A stretch of DNA of 64,000 nt from Aureimonas pseudogalii (GTDB lineage Bacteria > Pseudomonadota > Alphaproteobacteria > Rhizobiales > Rhizobiaceae). The stretch is from assembly GCF_014196835.1 (NCBI RefSeq), contig NZ_JACIEK010000002.1, positions 1-64,000 on the forward strand. The letters run 5' to 3'. The position numbers and the translations under genes are program-made. This document shows positions 8,872 to 22,765 of the stretch, piece after piece (position 1 is the stretch's first letter; each line of letters starts with the position of its first letter). The notes under the pieces are model-generated. The model was not told where the DNA came from. It saw only the letters and a program-made list of their open reading frames with translations, and did not search any database.

Positions 8872-9102
8872 ATGTCACGATATCGGATCGAAACCGGCAC
8901 GGTCAGGGGCGAGGACTGGGTGCCCGGCGCCTTCCACGACGCGATCAACGCGCCGTCGGATCGCGAGGCCGTGGGCGCGGTGCGCCAGACCCTTGCCGAG
9001 TCCGGCTTCGCGGAAGGCTGGGGCGACTATGCGCGCGTGCTCGACGCCGAGCGCCGCGAGATCGCCCGCCTCGCGCTCGACCGGCACTTCTGGGAGCACT
9101 AG
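8872..9102 (+). CDS. hypothetical small protein
   Basis: A 76-residue acidic, soluble protein without signal or membrane segment; the family is not recognised. It reads as a compact single domain rich in Ala/Arg/Glu/Trp (EDWVPGAFHDA, FAEGWGDYARV). GGGAG about 8 bases upstream supports the ATG at 8872 over the ATG at 8866 or the TTG at 8857. It is followed 20 bases later by a perfect hairpin, as expected at the end of a transcription unit. Confidence 0.6.
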   Translation: MSRYRIETGTVRGEDWVPGAFHDAINAPSDREAVGAVRQTLAESGFAEGWGDYARVLDAERREIARLALDRHFWEH

Positions 9103-9121
9103 GTCCCGCGCGACTTCAGAG

Positions 9122-9153
9122 CTCGTGCACGCCAGTGATCCGGCGTGCACGAG
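9122..9153. terminator. perfect hairpin after the 8872-9102 gene
   Basis: CTCGTGCACGCC (9122-9133) and its exact complement (9142-9153) enclose an 8-base loop. It lies 20 bases past the stop codon. No T-run follows on the plus strand, so termination would need Rho; its position between convergent genes fits a two-way barrier. Confidence 0.45.
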
Positions 9154-9260
9154 GCCGGCCGGCCCCGCACCGCCAAGTTCGACAGGCCCGCCGCCGGGCA
9201 GGATCCCAGCACCCGCCTAAAGGCCAAGCTTCTGCCGGAGCACCAGTCCCGTGCTGGTAG

Positions 9261-9290
9261 GCGAAAAGGCCGGCGCCATGAGCGCCGACC
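9261..9290 (-). terminator. intrinsic terminator of the suc-lpd cluster
   Basis: On the minus strand a nine-pair stem (9282-9290 with 9268-9276, one G-U pair) with a 5-base loop is followed at once by TTTTCGCC. It starts about 10 bases beyond the lpd stop. This is the best intrinsic terminator in the window and marks the end of the cluster that begins at sucC. Confidence 0.8.
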
Positions 9291-9300
9291 TCCCATGTCG

Positions 9301-10722
9301 TCAGATGTGGATGGGCTTGGCGAAGGCCGCGAAGGCGGCCTCGCGCACGGCTTCCGACATGGTCGGATGGGCGTGCGAGGTGCGGGCGAGATCCTCCGAC
9401 GAGCCGCCGAACTCCATGAGCACGCCCGCTTCCGCGATCATGTCGCCGGCGCCGAAGCCGAGAATGTGGACCCCGAGCACGCGGTCGGTCTTGGCGTCGG
9501 CCAGCACCTTCACGAAGCCGTCGGTGTGCAGCATGGCGCGGCCGCGCCCGTTCGCCATGAAGGGGAACTTGCCGACCTTGTAGGCGACGCCGTCCTTCTT
9601 CAGCTCGTCCTCGGTGTGGCCGATCGAGGCGATCTCGGGCGAGGTGTAGACCACCGAAGGGATCACGCCGTAGTTCACGTGGCCGGCCTGACCGGCGAGG
9701 ATCTCGGCGAGCGCGATGCCCTCGTCCTCGGCCTTGTGCGCGAGCATCGGGCCCTTCACCACGTCGCCGATGGCGTAGATGCCCTCGACATTGGTGCGGT
9801 AATGCGCGTCGATCTCGACCCGGCCGGCCTTGTCCATCGCGACGCCCGCCTCGGCCAAGCCCAGCCCCTCGGTGAAGGGCTTGCGGCCGGTCGCCACCAG
9901 CACGACCTCCGCCTCCAGCGTCTCGGCCGCGCCGCCCGCCACCGGCTCGAAGGTGACGCTTGCCCCGGTCTCGGTCTTCGTGACCGCCGTCACCTTGGCG
10001 CCGAGCTTGAAGTGGAAGCCCTCCTTCACCAGCAGCTTCTGGAAGGCGACGGAGACCTCGGTGTCCATCGGCCCGAGGATCTTGTCGAGATATTCGACCA
10101 CGGTGACGCGCGCGCCGAGCCGCGACCAGACCGAGCCGAGCTCCAGCCCGATGACGCCGCCGCCGACCACCACCATCGTCGCCGGCACCTTCTGGAGCGC
10201 GATCGCATCGTCCGACGAGACGATCGTGTCGCGGTCGAAGGCGACGTCGAGGCCGGGAATGCCGGCCACGGCCGATCCGGTGGCGATGCAGATCGCCTTG
10301 GTCTTCAGCGTGCGCGCCGCGCCGTCCTCTCCGGTCACCTCGACCTCGCCGACGGCCTTGACGCGGCCGGTGCCGGTGACGCCCTCGATCTTGTTCTTCT
10401 TGAACAGGAAGGCGACGCCGTCGACATTGGCCTTCACCGTCTTGTCCTTGTGGCCGAGCATGGTCGGCAGGTCGAGCTCGGGCGTCACCTTGACGCCGAG
10501 ATCGGCGAAGGAGTGCGAGGCTTCGGCGAACATCTCGGAGGCGTGCAGCAGGGCCTTCGACGGGATGCAGCCGACGTTGAGGCAGGTGCCGCCATAGGTG
10601 CGGCGCTTCTCGACCACGGCGACCTTGAGGCCGAGCTGCGCGGCCTTGATCGCGCAGACGTAGCCGCCGGGGCCGGAGCCGATGACGACGAGGTCGAAGA
10701 CGAGGTCGGAAGTGTCAGCCAT
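9301..10722 (-). CDS. lpd: dihydrolipoyl dehydrogenase (E3)
   Basis: A 473-residue FAD flavoprotein, E3 of the 2-oxoglutarate dehydrogenase complex, which reoxidises dihydrolipoamide with NAD+. The FAD-binding GSGPGG is at 15-20 and the redox disulfide is Cys47-Cys52 in GGTCLNVGCIPSK. The NAD-binding glycine motif VVVGGGVIGLE lies mid-protein. The C-terminal HAHPTMSE supplies the catalytic His-Glu pair. It is the last gene of the minus-strand run sucC-sucD-sucA-sucB-SDR-MAPEG-lpd, just before a strong terminator. Cluster position says it serves OGDH first; it may be shared with other 2-oxoacid dehydrogenases. Confidence 0.97.
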   Translation of the reverse strand: MADTSDLVFDLVVIGSGPGGYVCAIKAAQLGLKVAVVEKRRTYGGTCLNVGCIPSKALLHASEMFAEASHSFADLGVKVTPELDLPTMLGHKDKTVKANVDGVAFLFKKNKIEGVTGTGRVKAVGEVEVTGEDGAARTLKTKAICIATGSAVAGIPGLDVAFDRDTIVSSDDAIALQKVPATMVVVGGGVIGLELGSVWSRLGARVTVVEYLDKILGPMDTEVSVAFQKLLVKEGFHFKLGAKVTAVTKTETGASVTFEPVAGGAAETLEAEVVLVATGRKPFTEGLGLAEAGVAMDKAGRVEIDAHYRTNVEGIYAIGDVVKGPMLAHKAEDEGIALAEILAGQAGHVNYGVIPSVVYTSPEIASIGHTEDELKKDGVAYKVGKFPFMANGRGRAMLHTDGFVKVLADAKTDRVLGVHILGFGAGDMIAEAGVLMEFGGSSEDLARTSHAHPTMSEAVREAAFAAFAKPIHI

Positions 10723-10753
10723 GGGTCTACTTTTTTCTCAAAGGGTGGAGGGA

Positions 10754-11155
10754 TCAGAGGAAGCGCACGAGCATCATCACCAGCCCGGCCGCCGAGGCGA
10801 GCCAGACGAGCGAGCGCAGGTAGGGCACGCCGAAGAGGTAGAGCGGCACGTAGGCGACGCGCGCGGCGAGCCACAGCGCGGCGCCAGCCGCGCCGATGCC
10901 GCCGGTGCGATCCGCCACGGCGAGGCCCAGCGCCAGCGCCGCGAAGGCCGGAAAGGTCTCCTGATAGTTCTTCAACGCGCGCTCGGCGCGGCCGGCGAAC
11001 TTGCCGAGCGGCTGCGCCGCGCCGTCGCGCGGGCCGGCGTTCCAGCCGGTGCCGCGCTCGCGCGTCGCGAGCTGGCCCTGCAGGGCGATGTGGACGAAGA
11101 GCAGCACCACGGACCAGCCGAGCACCACGAGTTCGAGGGGAAGCGAGGTTTCCAT
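10754..11155 (-). CDS. MAPEG-family membrane protein
   Basis: A 133-residue protein with four membrane helices and the MAPEG layout (membrane-associated proteins in eicosanoid and glutathione metabolism). The family core is RAERALKNYQETFPAFAAL (about residues 64-82), which includes the Arg/Asn/Glu residues that touch glutathione in eukaryotic members. The bacterial role is undefined. The ATG at 11155 gives the typical length; the longer frame upstream has no homology-like content. It lies inside the suc-lpd cluster, an arrangement I recall from other Hyphomicrobiales. Confidence 0.85.
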   Translation of the reverse strand: METSLPLELVVLGWSVVLLFVHIALQGQLATRERGTGWNAGPRDGAAQPLGKFAGRAERALKNYQETFPAFAALALGLAVADRTGGIGAAGAALWLAARVAYVPLYLFGVPYLRSLVWLASAAGLVMMLVRFL

Positions 11156-11273
11156 GGGGGTCAGGTCTCCGCGGCGGCGCGCCGTGCGCCGCCCTTTGGC
11201 GGAAAGATAGGCTTGCGCCGGCGCATCACCATGGCGGGTGTCGGCGTCGGCCGGCGAGGGCGCGCGCCGGCGA

Positions 11274-12035
11274 TCATGGCAGGATCGCCCGCGCGCCGGA
11301 GACGTCGAGGATCGCGCCGGTGGAGTAGCCGGCCTCATCCGACAGGAGCCAGAGGATCGCCTGCGCCACCTCCTCGGCCGTGCCGGCGCGACCCATCGGC
11401 AGGGAGGCGCCGACCTCGGCGACGCGCGTCGCCCAACCGCCGGCCGCATGGATCTCGGTGTCGATGATGCCGGGGCGCACCGCACAGACGCGAATGCCGG
11501 CGGGGGCGAGTTCCCGGGCGAGCCCCACCGTCATCGTGTCGATCCCGCCCTTGGCGGCGGCATAGTCGACATAGGTGCCGGCGCCGCCGAGCTTGGCGGC
11601 GGCGGAGGAGACGTTGACGATCGCCCCGCCCGCGCCGCCGCGCTCTCGCGACAGGCGGCGGATGACCTCTCGGGCGCAGAGGAACGGCCCCGTCAGGTTG
11701 ATGCGGAACATGCGCTCCAGCCGCTCGAGGCTCATGTCCTCGACGCGAGCGGCAGTGTCGACCACGCCGGCATTGTTGACGAGCCCGGCGAGCCGCCCGA
11801 GCCGGTCGGCGGCCTCGAACAGCGCGAGAACGTCCGGCTCCCGTCCGACATCGGCGCGAACGGCCAGGGCCCGCCCGCCCGCGGCCTCGATCTCTTCGAC
11901 GAGCGCCTCGGCGGCCGCTTCGCTGGCGGCGTAGTTGACGACCACCGCATAGCCGCGCGCGGCGGCGAGACGACAGGTCGCCGCGCCGATGCCACGCGAG
12001 CCGCCGGTGACGACGAGAACGCCGCGCTCGCTCAT
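11274..12035 (-). CDS. SDR-family NAD(P)-dependent oxidoreductase
   Basis: A 253-residue classical short-chain dehydrogenase. The Rossmann motif TGGSRGIG is at 10-17, NNAG at 87-90, the catalytic Ser in NVSS (143-144), and Tyr158 and Lys162 in YAAAK. A basic residue after the first glycine motif (Arg14) is compatible with NADP. The substrate is unknown. It sits between sucB and the MAPEG gene on the same strand, so it is probably co-expressed with OGDH genes without having a known part in the TCA cycle. Confidence 0.9.
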   Translation of the reverse strand: MSERGVLVVTGGSRGIGAATCRLAAARGYAVVVNYAASEAAAEALVEEIEAAGGRALAVRADVGREPDVLALFEAADRLGRLAGLVNNAGVVDTAARVEDMSLERLERMFRINLTGPFLCAREVIRRLSRERGGAGGAIVNVSSAAAKLGGAGTYVDYAAAKGGIDTMTVGLARELAPAGIRVCAVRPGIIDTEIHAAGGWATRVAEVGASLPMGRAGTAEEVAQAILWLLSDEAGYSTGAILDVSGARAILP

Positions 12036-12182
12036 CGAAGCTGCGTTCCGCTTGCCGCCGCCGTTCGCATCGGACGTGAGATCATCTGTGTCCCGTTCGT
12101 GTTTCGGGGCCGGGGCCCTGCCTGCGCCGCCGCACGCGATGGACGGGGCCGCGATCGCGTGCCGCCCCGTCCCGCCACGAGG

Positions 12183-13514
12183 TCAGAGGTCGAGCACGAG
12201 GCGCTCGGGATCCTCCAGGCTGTCCTTCACGCGCACGAGGAAGGTCACGGCTTCCTTGCCGTCGACGATCCGGTGATCGTAGGAGAGCGCCAGATACATC
12301 ATCGGCCGGATCTCGACCTTGCCGGCGATCGCCACCGGACGCTCCTGGATCTTGTGCATGCCGAGGATGCCCGACTGCGGCGCGTTGAGGATCGGCGTCG
12401 ACATCAGCGAGCCGTAGACGCCGCCGTTCGAGATCGTGAACGTGCCGCCCTGCATGTCGGAGACGCCGAGCTTGCCGTCACGGGCGAGGAGGCCGAGACG
12501 CCCGATCTCCTTCTCGATCTCGGCGATGGTCATCTGGTCGGCATCGCGCACCACCGGCACCACGAGGCCCTTCTCGGTGCCCACGGCCACGCCGATATGG
12601 GCGTAGTTCTTGTAGATGAGGTCGGTGCCGTCGATCTCGGCGTTGACCGCCGGGATCTCCTTCAGCGCGTGGCAGACCGCCTTGGTGAAGAAGCCCATGA
12701 AGCCGAGCTTCACCTTGTGCTTCTTCTCGAAGAGATCCTTGTAGCGCGTGCGCAGCGCCATCACCGCCGACATGTCCACCTCGTTGAAGGTGGTCAGCAT
12801 GGCCGCGGTGTCCTGCGCGTCCTTCAGGCGCCGCGCGATGGTCTGGCGCAGGCGCGTCATCTTCACGCGCTCTTCGCGCACCTCGTCGGCCTGGCCGGAG
12901 GCGACGCGGGGCGCCGCGGGCGCCTTCGCCGCGGGGGCGGGGGCGCCGGAGGGCGCACCGCGCGCGATCGCCTCGAGCACGTCGCCCTTCAGCACCTGGC
13001 CGCGCTTGCCCGAGCCCTCGACGTCGGAGGCGCCGAGACCCTTCTCGGTCATCAGCTTCTGGGCAGACGGGGCGGCCGGCATGTCGTTGGAGCCGGTGCC
13101 CGACGGGCTCGGCAGCGAGGTGTCGGAGCCCGACCCCACGCTGTCGGGACCGGTGGAGGCCGGTGCAGTCGAGGCGTTGCCATAGCCCTCGGTCGCGCCG
13201 GATGCGGCCTGTTTCTCGCCGCCGCCGTCGGCAACCGGCTTCTCGGTCGCCGCCTTGGGGGCGGCAGCCTTCCCGTCGCCTGCGCCGATCATGGCGATGA
13301 GCGCGCCGACGCCGACCGTCTCGCCTTCTTGGGCGACGATCTCCTCGAGGATGCCGGCGGCGGGCGAGGGCACCTCCACCGTCACCTTGTCGGTCTCGAG
13401 CTCGGCGATCGTCTCGTCCTGCTCGACGCGGTCGCCCGCCTTCTTGAACCACTGGCCGATCGTGGCCTCGGTGACGGATTCTCCCAGCGTCGGGACTTTG
13501 ACTTCGGTGCTCAT
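12183..13514 (-). CDS. sucB: 2-oxoglutarate dehydrogenase E2 (dihydrolipoyl succinyltransferase)
   Basis: A 443-residue E2 core that transfers the succinyl group from lipoamide to CoA. Domain order is visible: one lipoyl domain (about 1-80) with lipoyl-lysine Lys43 in ETDKVTV, then a linker rich in Ala/Gly/Ser/Thr. Next is a peripheral-subunit-binding domain (about 150-185, [20 protein letters not shown]) and the catalytic domain from about 215. His414 in SYDHRIVDG is the active-site histidine. A single lipoyl domain and this length are typical of SucB and not of pyruvate E2. The ATG at 13514 starts the lipoyl domain properly. It follows sucA by about 97 bases. Confidence 0.96.
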   Translation of the reverse strand: MSTEVKVPTLGESVTEATIGQWFKKAGDRVEQDETIAELETDKVTVEVPSPAAGILEEIVAQEGETVGVGALIAMIGAGDGKAAAPKAATEKPVADGGGEKQAASGATEGYGNASTAPASTGPDSVGSGSDTSLPSPSGTGSNDMPAAPSAQKLMTEKGLGASDVEGSGKRGQVLKGDVLEAIARGAPSGAPAPAAKAPAAPRVASGQADEVREERVKMTRLRQTIARRLKDAQDTAAMLTTFNEVDMSAVMALRTRYKDLFEKKHKVKLGFMGFFTKAVCHALKEIPAVNAEIDGTDLIYKNYAHIGVAVGTEKGLVVPVVRDADQMTIAEIEKEIGRLGLLARDGKLGVSDMQGGTFTISNGGVYGSLMSTPILNAPQSGILGMHKIQERPVAIAGKVEIRPMMYLALSYDHRIVDGKEAVTFLVRVKDSLEDPERLVLDL

Positions 13515-13611
13515 CGCTTGGCTCGTTCTCGAAAGGTCAGGGAAATGGGGTGGGGACGGCGAAGGGGGACGAGGACCGGCCGGCACGAAGCCCGCCGGTC
13601 CGCGGCTTCGG

Positions 13612-16617
<3,006 letters not shown>

Positions 16618-16679
16618 GATGGTGATCAACGCGGCTCCCGCTTTGCCGGGCGCCGTCTCCTTGGGTTCTACTGCGGGGT

Positions 16680-16780
16680 GCCGGGCACGGGCCGCCGGGG
16701 CTCCGTGCCTGACCGTTCACTCGAACGCGTGCCCGGCCTGCGGGTCCGAAGACCATAGAGGCCCGGTCGGATGACCGGGC
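16680..16780. other. inverted repeats between sucD and sucA
   Basis: Two dyads lie in the 284-base gap upstream of sucA. One is GCCGGGCACG (16680-16689) with its complement at 16728-16737. The other is an 8-base perfect stem at 16761-16768/16773-16780 with a 4-base loop. Neither has a T-run on the minus strand. They could be an operator, an RNA processing site or an attenuator that sets the sucA/sucCD ratio. Confidence 0.4.
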
Positions 16781-16901
16781 GGACGTATGGGCCGGGCGGT
16801 CCATGCGCCGTCTGTTTCATGTCGATCGGGCCAAAACGGGGCGAACCCCGCAGGGGCCGGGCCGCGAACGGCGGAAAAACCACCGATCGCCGCGGGCCGG
16901 C

Positions 16902-17804
<903 letters not shown>

Positions 17805-18185
17805 GGGGTTCCTACGAGATTTCGTGGGGTCGGGGACCCATAGCGAAACGGATTGAGGACTTGGACCGACCCGTAAGTCTGCCCGTGATTGAGGTCTTCG
17901 GAATAGAAGATCGGCGCGCCGAGGCGCTCGGCCGCGGCAAGGAGCGCGGCGTCGCAATATTGGATCCGGTAGCGCCGACTGAGCCAGTGACCGCGTCGGA
18001 CGATGGCCGCATCCAGAACCGTGAACGGCATGCCGGACAAGAATTCGATCCAACGATCGACCTCGGCTGCGGGAAGCGGCTTGCGGCCGCCGGTCGCCAC
18101 GTTGACGAATTCGGCGATGCTCTGCGCCGAGACGCCGAAGACCTGGTCGAGAACGAGGTCTCGAGCGATGGCCGACTTGCGGTCG

Positions 18186-18485
18186 TCATTCGGTTTGCGC
18201 TCCGCCGCGACCACCAGGATGTTCGTGTCCATGAAGCTCGTTGGCGCCGTTCTCGGCATGTCGGCGGCTCAGTTCCTTGACGTTGACGCCCGGTTCGATT
18301 TCCAGCGTCGATTCCTCGATCAACTGCCGAATTCCCGCGCGCGCCCAGGCGATCCGGTCCTCCTGCTCGACCTCGTGGGCGAGCAGAGACCGCATCAGCG
18401 CGTTGAGCGACGTCTGGCGACGCTCCGCCAGAGCGCGAGCGCGCTCCAGAAGCGTTTCGTCGATCGCGAGGGTGACGTTCTTCAT
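18186..18485 (-). CDS. vapB: ribbon-helix-helix antitoxin (VapB-like)
   Basis: A 99-residue antitoxin. Residues 1-42 form a ribbon-helix-helix DNA-binding fold ([17 protein letters not shown], then the second helix [17 protein letters not shown]). The C-terminal acidic/polar part would wrap around the toxin. The ATG at 18485 begins the RHH strand exactly; longer starts add unrelated sequence. It lies 61 bases after sucC, separated by a perfect 12-base-arm palindrome that is the likely autoregulatory operator. Confidence 0.87.
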   Translation of the reverse strand: MKNVTLAIDETLLERARALAERRQTSLNALMRSLLAHEVEQEDRIAWARAGIRQLIEESTLEIEPGVNVKELSRRHAENGANELHGHEHPGGRGGAQTE

Positions 18486-18497
18486 CGAACCGATCTC

Positions 18498-18532
18498 CAC
18501 GGGATCACACAGGGCGAATATGTGATCCCGTG
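18498..18532. promoter_or_regulatory. palindrome/operator before vapB
   Basis: CACGGGATCACA (18498-18509) and its exact complement (18521-18532) flank an 11-base spacer. On the minus strand CTTGTT (18539-18544) and CATATT (18517-18522) are 16 bases apart and could be a promoter whose -10 lies in the palindrome. Repression by the VapBC complex is the simplest reading. The same hairpin would form in sucC mRNA and could also end part of that transcript. Confidence 0.6.
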
Positions 18533-18546
18533 TTGCGCAACAAGCT

Positions 18547-19737
<1,191 letters not shown>

Positions 19738-20199
19738 CGGGTCATCTCGTTGGAAGCGGGATCGGAGGGAAGGGCGATGCGACGCGCTGCGGACACGATG
19801 CATCCGGTCTTGAGGCAGGTCCCGGTCAAGGCGGTCCTCCGCGTGCGTTCGAGCCCGTAGCGATCGCTCGCCGATCGCCACCTGAAGCTGCCGGACGCCC
19901 CGAACGGTGCGCGATGCACCGTCCGCACGTGCCGACCTTGGCGCCGGGCATACCCGTCCTCGTGCGTCGATTCAATTCCAGATTTACGACAATAATGGTT
20001 TCAAACGGTTAGACAGTCCGGGGCTTACGTAAACGTCATTTGCAAACGAACGTCGGTTCAAAGGGTCAGCGGTCCCGAGGGCTCGACGAGATTTTTCTCG
20101 CGCCCAAGCCGCGACGAGGCAGCCCCTTTCGGTCGTCGACCCCAGCGATGGCGTCCGGCCGGCAAGGAAGCGTTTACGGACACATCCTAAGTTGCACTG
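19738..20199. other. divergent promoter region sucC / diguanylate cyclase
   Basis: This gap of about 460 bases has no ORF of its own that I can support. The middle (19970-20060) is markedly AT-richer, as expected for promoters of the sucC cluster (minus) and the cyclase gene (plus). I could not pin -35/-10 pairs with confidence. Confidence 0.4.
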
Positions 20200-21375
20200 A
20201 TGGCAACCCTACTCTCTCTTTCGGTCATGCTCGTCGACGGCATCGGGCAGATGGCGATCATCGCCGTCGTGTTCGGCGTGCTGCAGCGCCGGCGCGCCGC
20301 GCCGATCCTGCGCGCCGGCTGGCTTTCGCTGCTCTTCGCCGCCGCCGGGCTTCTGGCGATGGCGCGCCCGGTCGAGGTCGTGCCCGGGGCCTTCGTCGAC
20401 ATGCGCGGCGTCGTGGTGGGCCTGGCCGGCGCCTTCGGCGGCTGGCCGGCGGCGCTCGTGTCGGCCGCGGCCACCGCGGCGTATCGCGTCGTGCTCGGCG
20501 GCCACTACGTCGGCGGCGTCCTGTCGATCCTCCTGGCGATGACGGCGGGCCTCGTCTGGCGCTACGGTCTGATGCGCAACCGGCGCGTGGCGGGAAACCG
20601 GCATCTGCTGCTGCTCGGCCTGATGATCGCGTGTCAGAGCCTGCTGGCGGTCGTCGTGGCGCCGGCCGTCAGCCCCACGATGCTGCTGATCATGCTGACC
20701 CTTGCCATCGCCTCGGTTCTCGGCTCGCTCGCCTTCGGCCGGATGATCCAGCGCGAGCTGCGCCTGATCGCCGAGGAGCGGATGCTCGCCGACGAGGCGC
20801 TGCAGGACCCGCTCACCGGCCTTGCCAACCGGCGCGGCTTCGAGCGGGCCTTCCTCGACGCCCGCGCCCTCGATCTCGACGCGCCGCTGGCGCTGCTGCT
20901 GATCGACGTCGACTTCTTCAAGCGGGTCAACGACACGCATGGCCACGGCGTCGGCGACGAGGTGCTCGTGGCGGTGGCGGCGCGGGTGCGGGCCAGCCTG
21001 CGCGCGTTCGACCAGGCCTCGCGCCACGGCGGCGAGGAGTTCGCCGTGCTGCTGCCGCGCTCGGGGTCCGGCTGCGCCTGGGAACGGGCCGAGACGCTGC
21101 GTCGCTCGATCGCGGAGCGGCCGATCGAGGTCGCCTCGGGCGAGCCCATCGCGGTGACTGTCAGCATCGGCGTCGGGGTCTGCGGCGACGGCGAGAGTTC
21201 GCTGAAGGGCCTGTTCGAGCGGGCCGACGCCCGGCTCTACGCCGCCAAGTCGAACGGCCGGAACCGGACGGAGATTCAGAGCGCGGCCGAACCCGCCTCC
21301 GCGGCGTCGGCGGTCGCGCCCGTGTCCGCTCCGCCTCCGGTGCCGCTGCGCAGCCTCGCCGCCTCCGCCAGATAG
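20200..21375 (+). CDS. membrane-bound diguanylate cyclase (GGDEF)
   Basis: A 391-residue protein that should make cyclic di-GMP from two GTP. Residues 1-180 hold six or so hydrophobic segments resembling a 5TM-LYT-type sensor. The GGDEF domain runs from about 202 (DPLTGLANRRGF) to 355. The active loop is GGEEF at 277-281. RAFD at 268-271, exactly five residues before the loop, is a complete RxxD inhibitory site, so product feedback is expected. The C-terminal Ala/Pro/Ser tail (from about 358) is encoded in a 100-base tail-to-tail overlap with zapE. It occupies the place where mdh is usually found. Confidence 0.92.
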   Translation: MATLLSLSVMLVDGIGQMAIIAVVFGVLQRRRAAPILRAGWLSLLFAAAGLLAMARPVEVVPGAFVDMRGVVVGLAGAFGGWPAALVSAAATAAYRVVLGGHYVGGVLSILLAMTAGLVWRYGLMRNRRVAGNRHLLLLGLMIACQSLLAVVVAPAVSPTMLLIMLTLAIASVLGSLAFGRMIQRELRLIAEERMLADEALQDPLTGLANRRGFERAFLDARALDLDAPLALLLIDVDFFKRVNDTHGHGVGDEVLVAVAARVRASLRAFDQASRHGGEEFAVLLPRSGSGCAWERAETLRRSIAERPIEVASGEPIAVTVSIGVGVCGDGESSLKGLFERADARLYAAKSNGRNRTEIQSAAEPASAASAVAPVSAPPPVPLRSLAASAR

Positions 21376-22514
21376 TCGCCCGAGCGCATCTCGACGAGGC
21401 GCGACACCGTGCGGTCGAACTCGAAGGCCTCGGTGCCGGAGCGCCCGCGATAGAGCTCATGGGCCGGCACCGCCGCCGAGACGGCCAGCCGCCGATGCGC
21501 GTCGTAGAGCGTGTCGACGAGCAGGATGAACCGCTTGGCCTCGTTGCGCTCGCCCTCCGCCATGACCGGCACGCCGTCGAGCAGCACCGTGTCGTAGCGC
21601 CGGGCGATCTCCAGATAGTCGCCGGCGCCGAGCGGGCGCTGCATCAGATCGGCGAAGGCGAAGCGCGCCGCGCCGTTGCCGGCACGCGGCACGCCGACAA
21701 GCCGGCCCGCCACGGGAATCTCGCCCGGCGCCTCGGGCTGGCCGGCGAGCACCGCGCTCCAGATCGCGTCCATGCGCCGGGCGGCCTCGGGGCCGAGCGG
21801 CGTCACGTAGAGCCCCTCCCCCTCCACGGTCTGCGAGCGGTAGTCGGTCGGCGCGTCGAGGAAGAGAATGTCGGTGTGCGCCTTCAGCGTGGTGACGAAG
21901 GGCAGGAAGAGCGGCCGGTTCAACCCGTCGCGATAGAGATCGTCGGGCGCGACGTTGGAGGTCGCGACCAGCACCAGCCCTTGCGCGAACAGCGCGTCGA
22001 ACAAGCGCGACAGGATCATCGCGTCGGCGATGTCGGTGACGGTGAACTCGTCGAAGCACAGAAGCCGCGTCTCGGCCGCGATGGCGGCGGCGACCGGCGG
22101 GATCGGATCGTCGCCGCTGGCCTCGCCCGCCTTCACCAGGGCGCGGTGCGCGTTGATGCGGGCCTGCGCCTCGCGCATGAACTCGTGGAAGTGCAGCCGG
22201 CGCTTGCGCCGCTCGGGCGAGAGCTTGAAGAACAGGTCCATCAGCATGGACTTGCCGCGCCCCACCCCCCCGTGGATGTAGACGCCGCGCGGCGCGGCCG
22301 GGCGCTCGCGGCGCCCGAACAGCCAGCCGAGCGCCGAGCTCTTGGAGACGAGCGCGGTGTCGGCGAGATCGCGCCCCAGCCGGTCGAGCCGGTCGGCGAC
22401 GCCCGCCTGCACCGGATCGGCCCGCAATTCGCCCACCCGCACGCGCCGCTCGACATCGCTGCGAACGGGCCCGCGTGCCGTGCCGAGCGTTCCGTAGCCG
22501 TGGCTCTGGGGCAT
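21276..22514 (-). CDS. zapE: AFG1-like ATPase / cell division protein ZapE
   Basis: A 412-residue P-loop ATPase of the AFG1/ZapE family, which acts on the FtsZ ring in bacteria. Walker A is GGVGRGKS (82-89) and Walker B LLCFDEF (151-157). Other family segments are HFHEFM, TSNVAPDDLY and RFILLVDTLYD. The C-terminal Gly/Ala/Thr tail overlaps the convergent cyclase gene by 100 bases. The ATG at 22514 is used because upstream sequence lacks homology-like content. Its usual neighbours in this order are mdh and sucC. Confidence 0.93.
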   Translation of the reverse strand: MPQSHGYGTLGTARGPVRSDVERRVRVGELRADPVQAGVADRLDRLGRDLADTALVSKSSALGWLFGRRERPAAPRGVYIHGGVGRGKSMLMDLFFKLSPERRKRRLHFHEFMREAQARINAHRALVKAGEASGDDPIPPVAAAIAAETRLLCFDEFTVTDIADAMILSRLFDALFAQGLVLVATSNVAPDDLYRDGLNRPLFLPFVTTLKAHTDILFLDAPTDYRSQTVEGEGLYVTPLGPEAARRMDAIWSAVLAGQPEAPGEIPVAGRLVGVPRAGNGAARFAFADLMQRPLGAGDYLEIARRYDTVLLDGVPVMAEGERNEAKRFILLVDTLYDAHRRLAVSAAVPAHELYRGRSGTEAFEFDRTVSRLVEMRSGDYLAEAARLRSGTGGGADTGATADAAEAGSAAL

Positions 22515-22765
22515 CGCGGAGATCCTGCGTGGCGTGTCGGTCGAGATCGGCCCGGCGCGGCATGTCGCGGAGCCGAAGCGGGCGAACGGGGGAAACGGCG
22601 CTCGCGACGGAGGTGCCGGGGTGCGCCGGACTCGATGAAGTGCCGCCGAGGGGCAGCAGAGCTTCGGCTGGCGAAGGCTCGCCTGCGCGACGGCGAGCGG
22701 CCCACTTGCGCGACGCGCCGCGACCGGAGGCGGGCGAGCCCTGCGCGGCCCGCCGCCGTTTCGGC

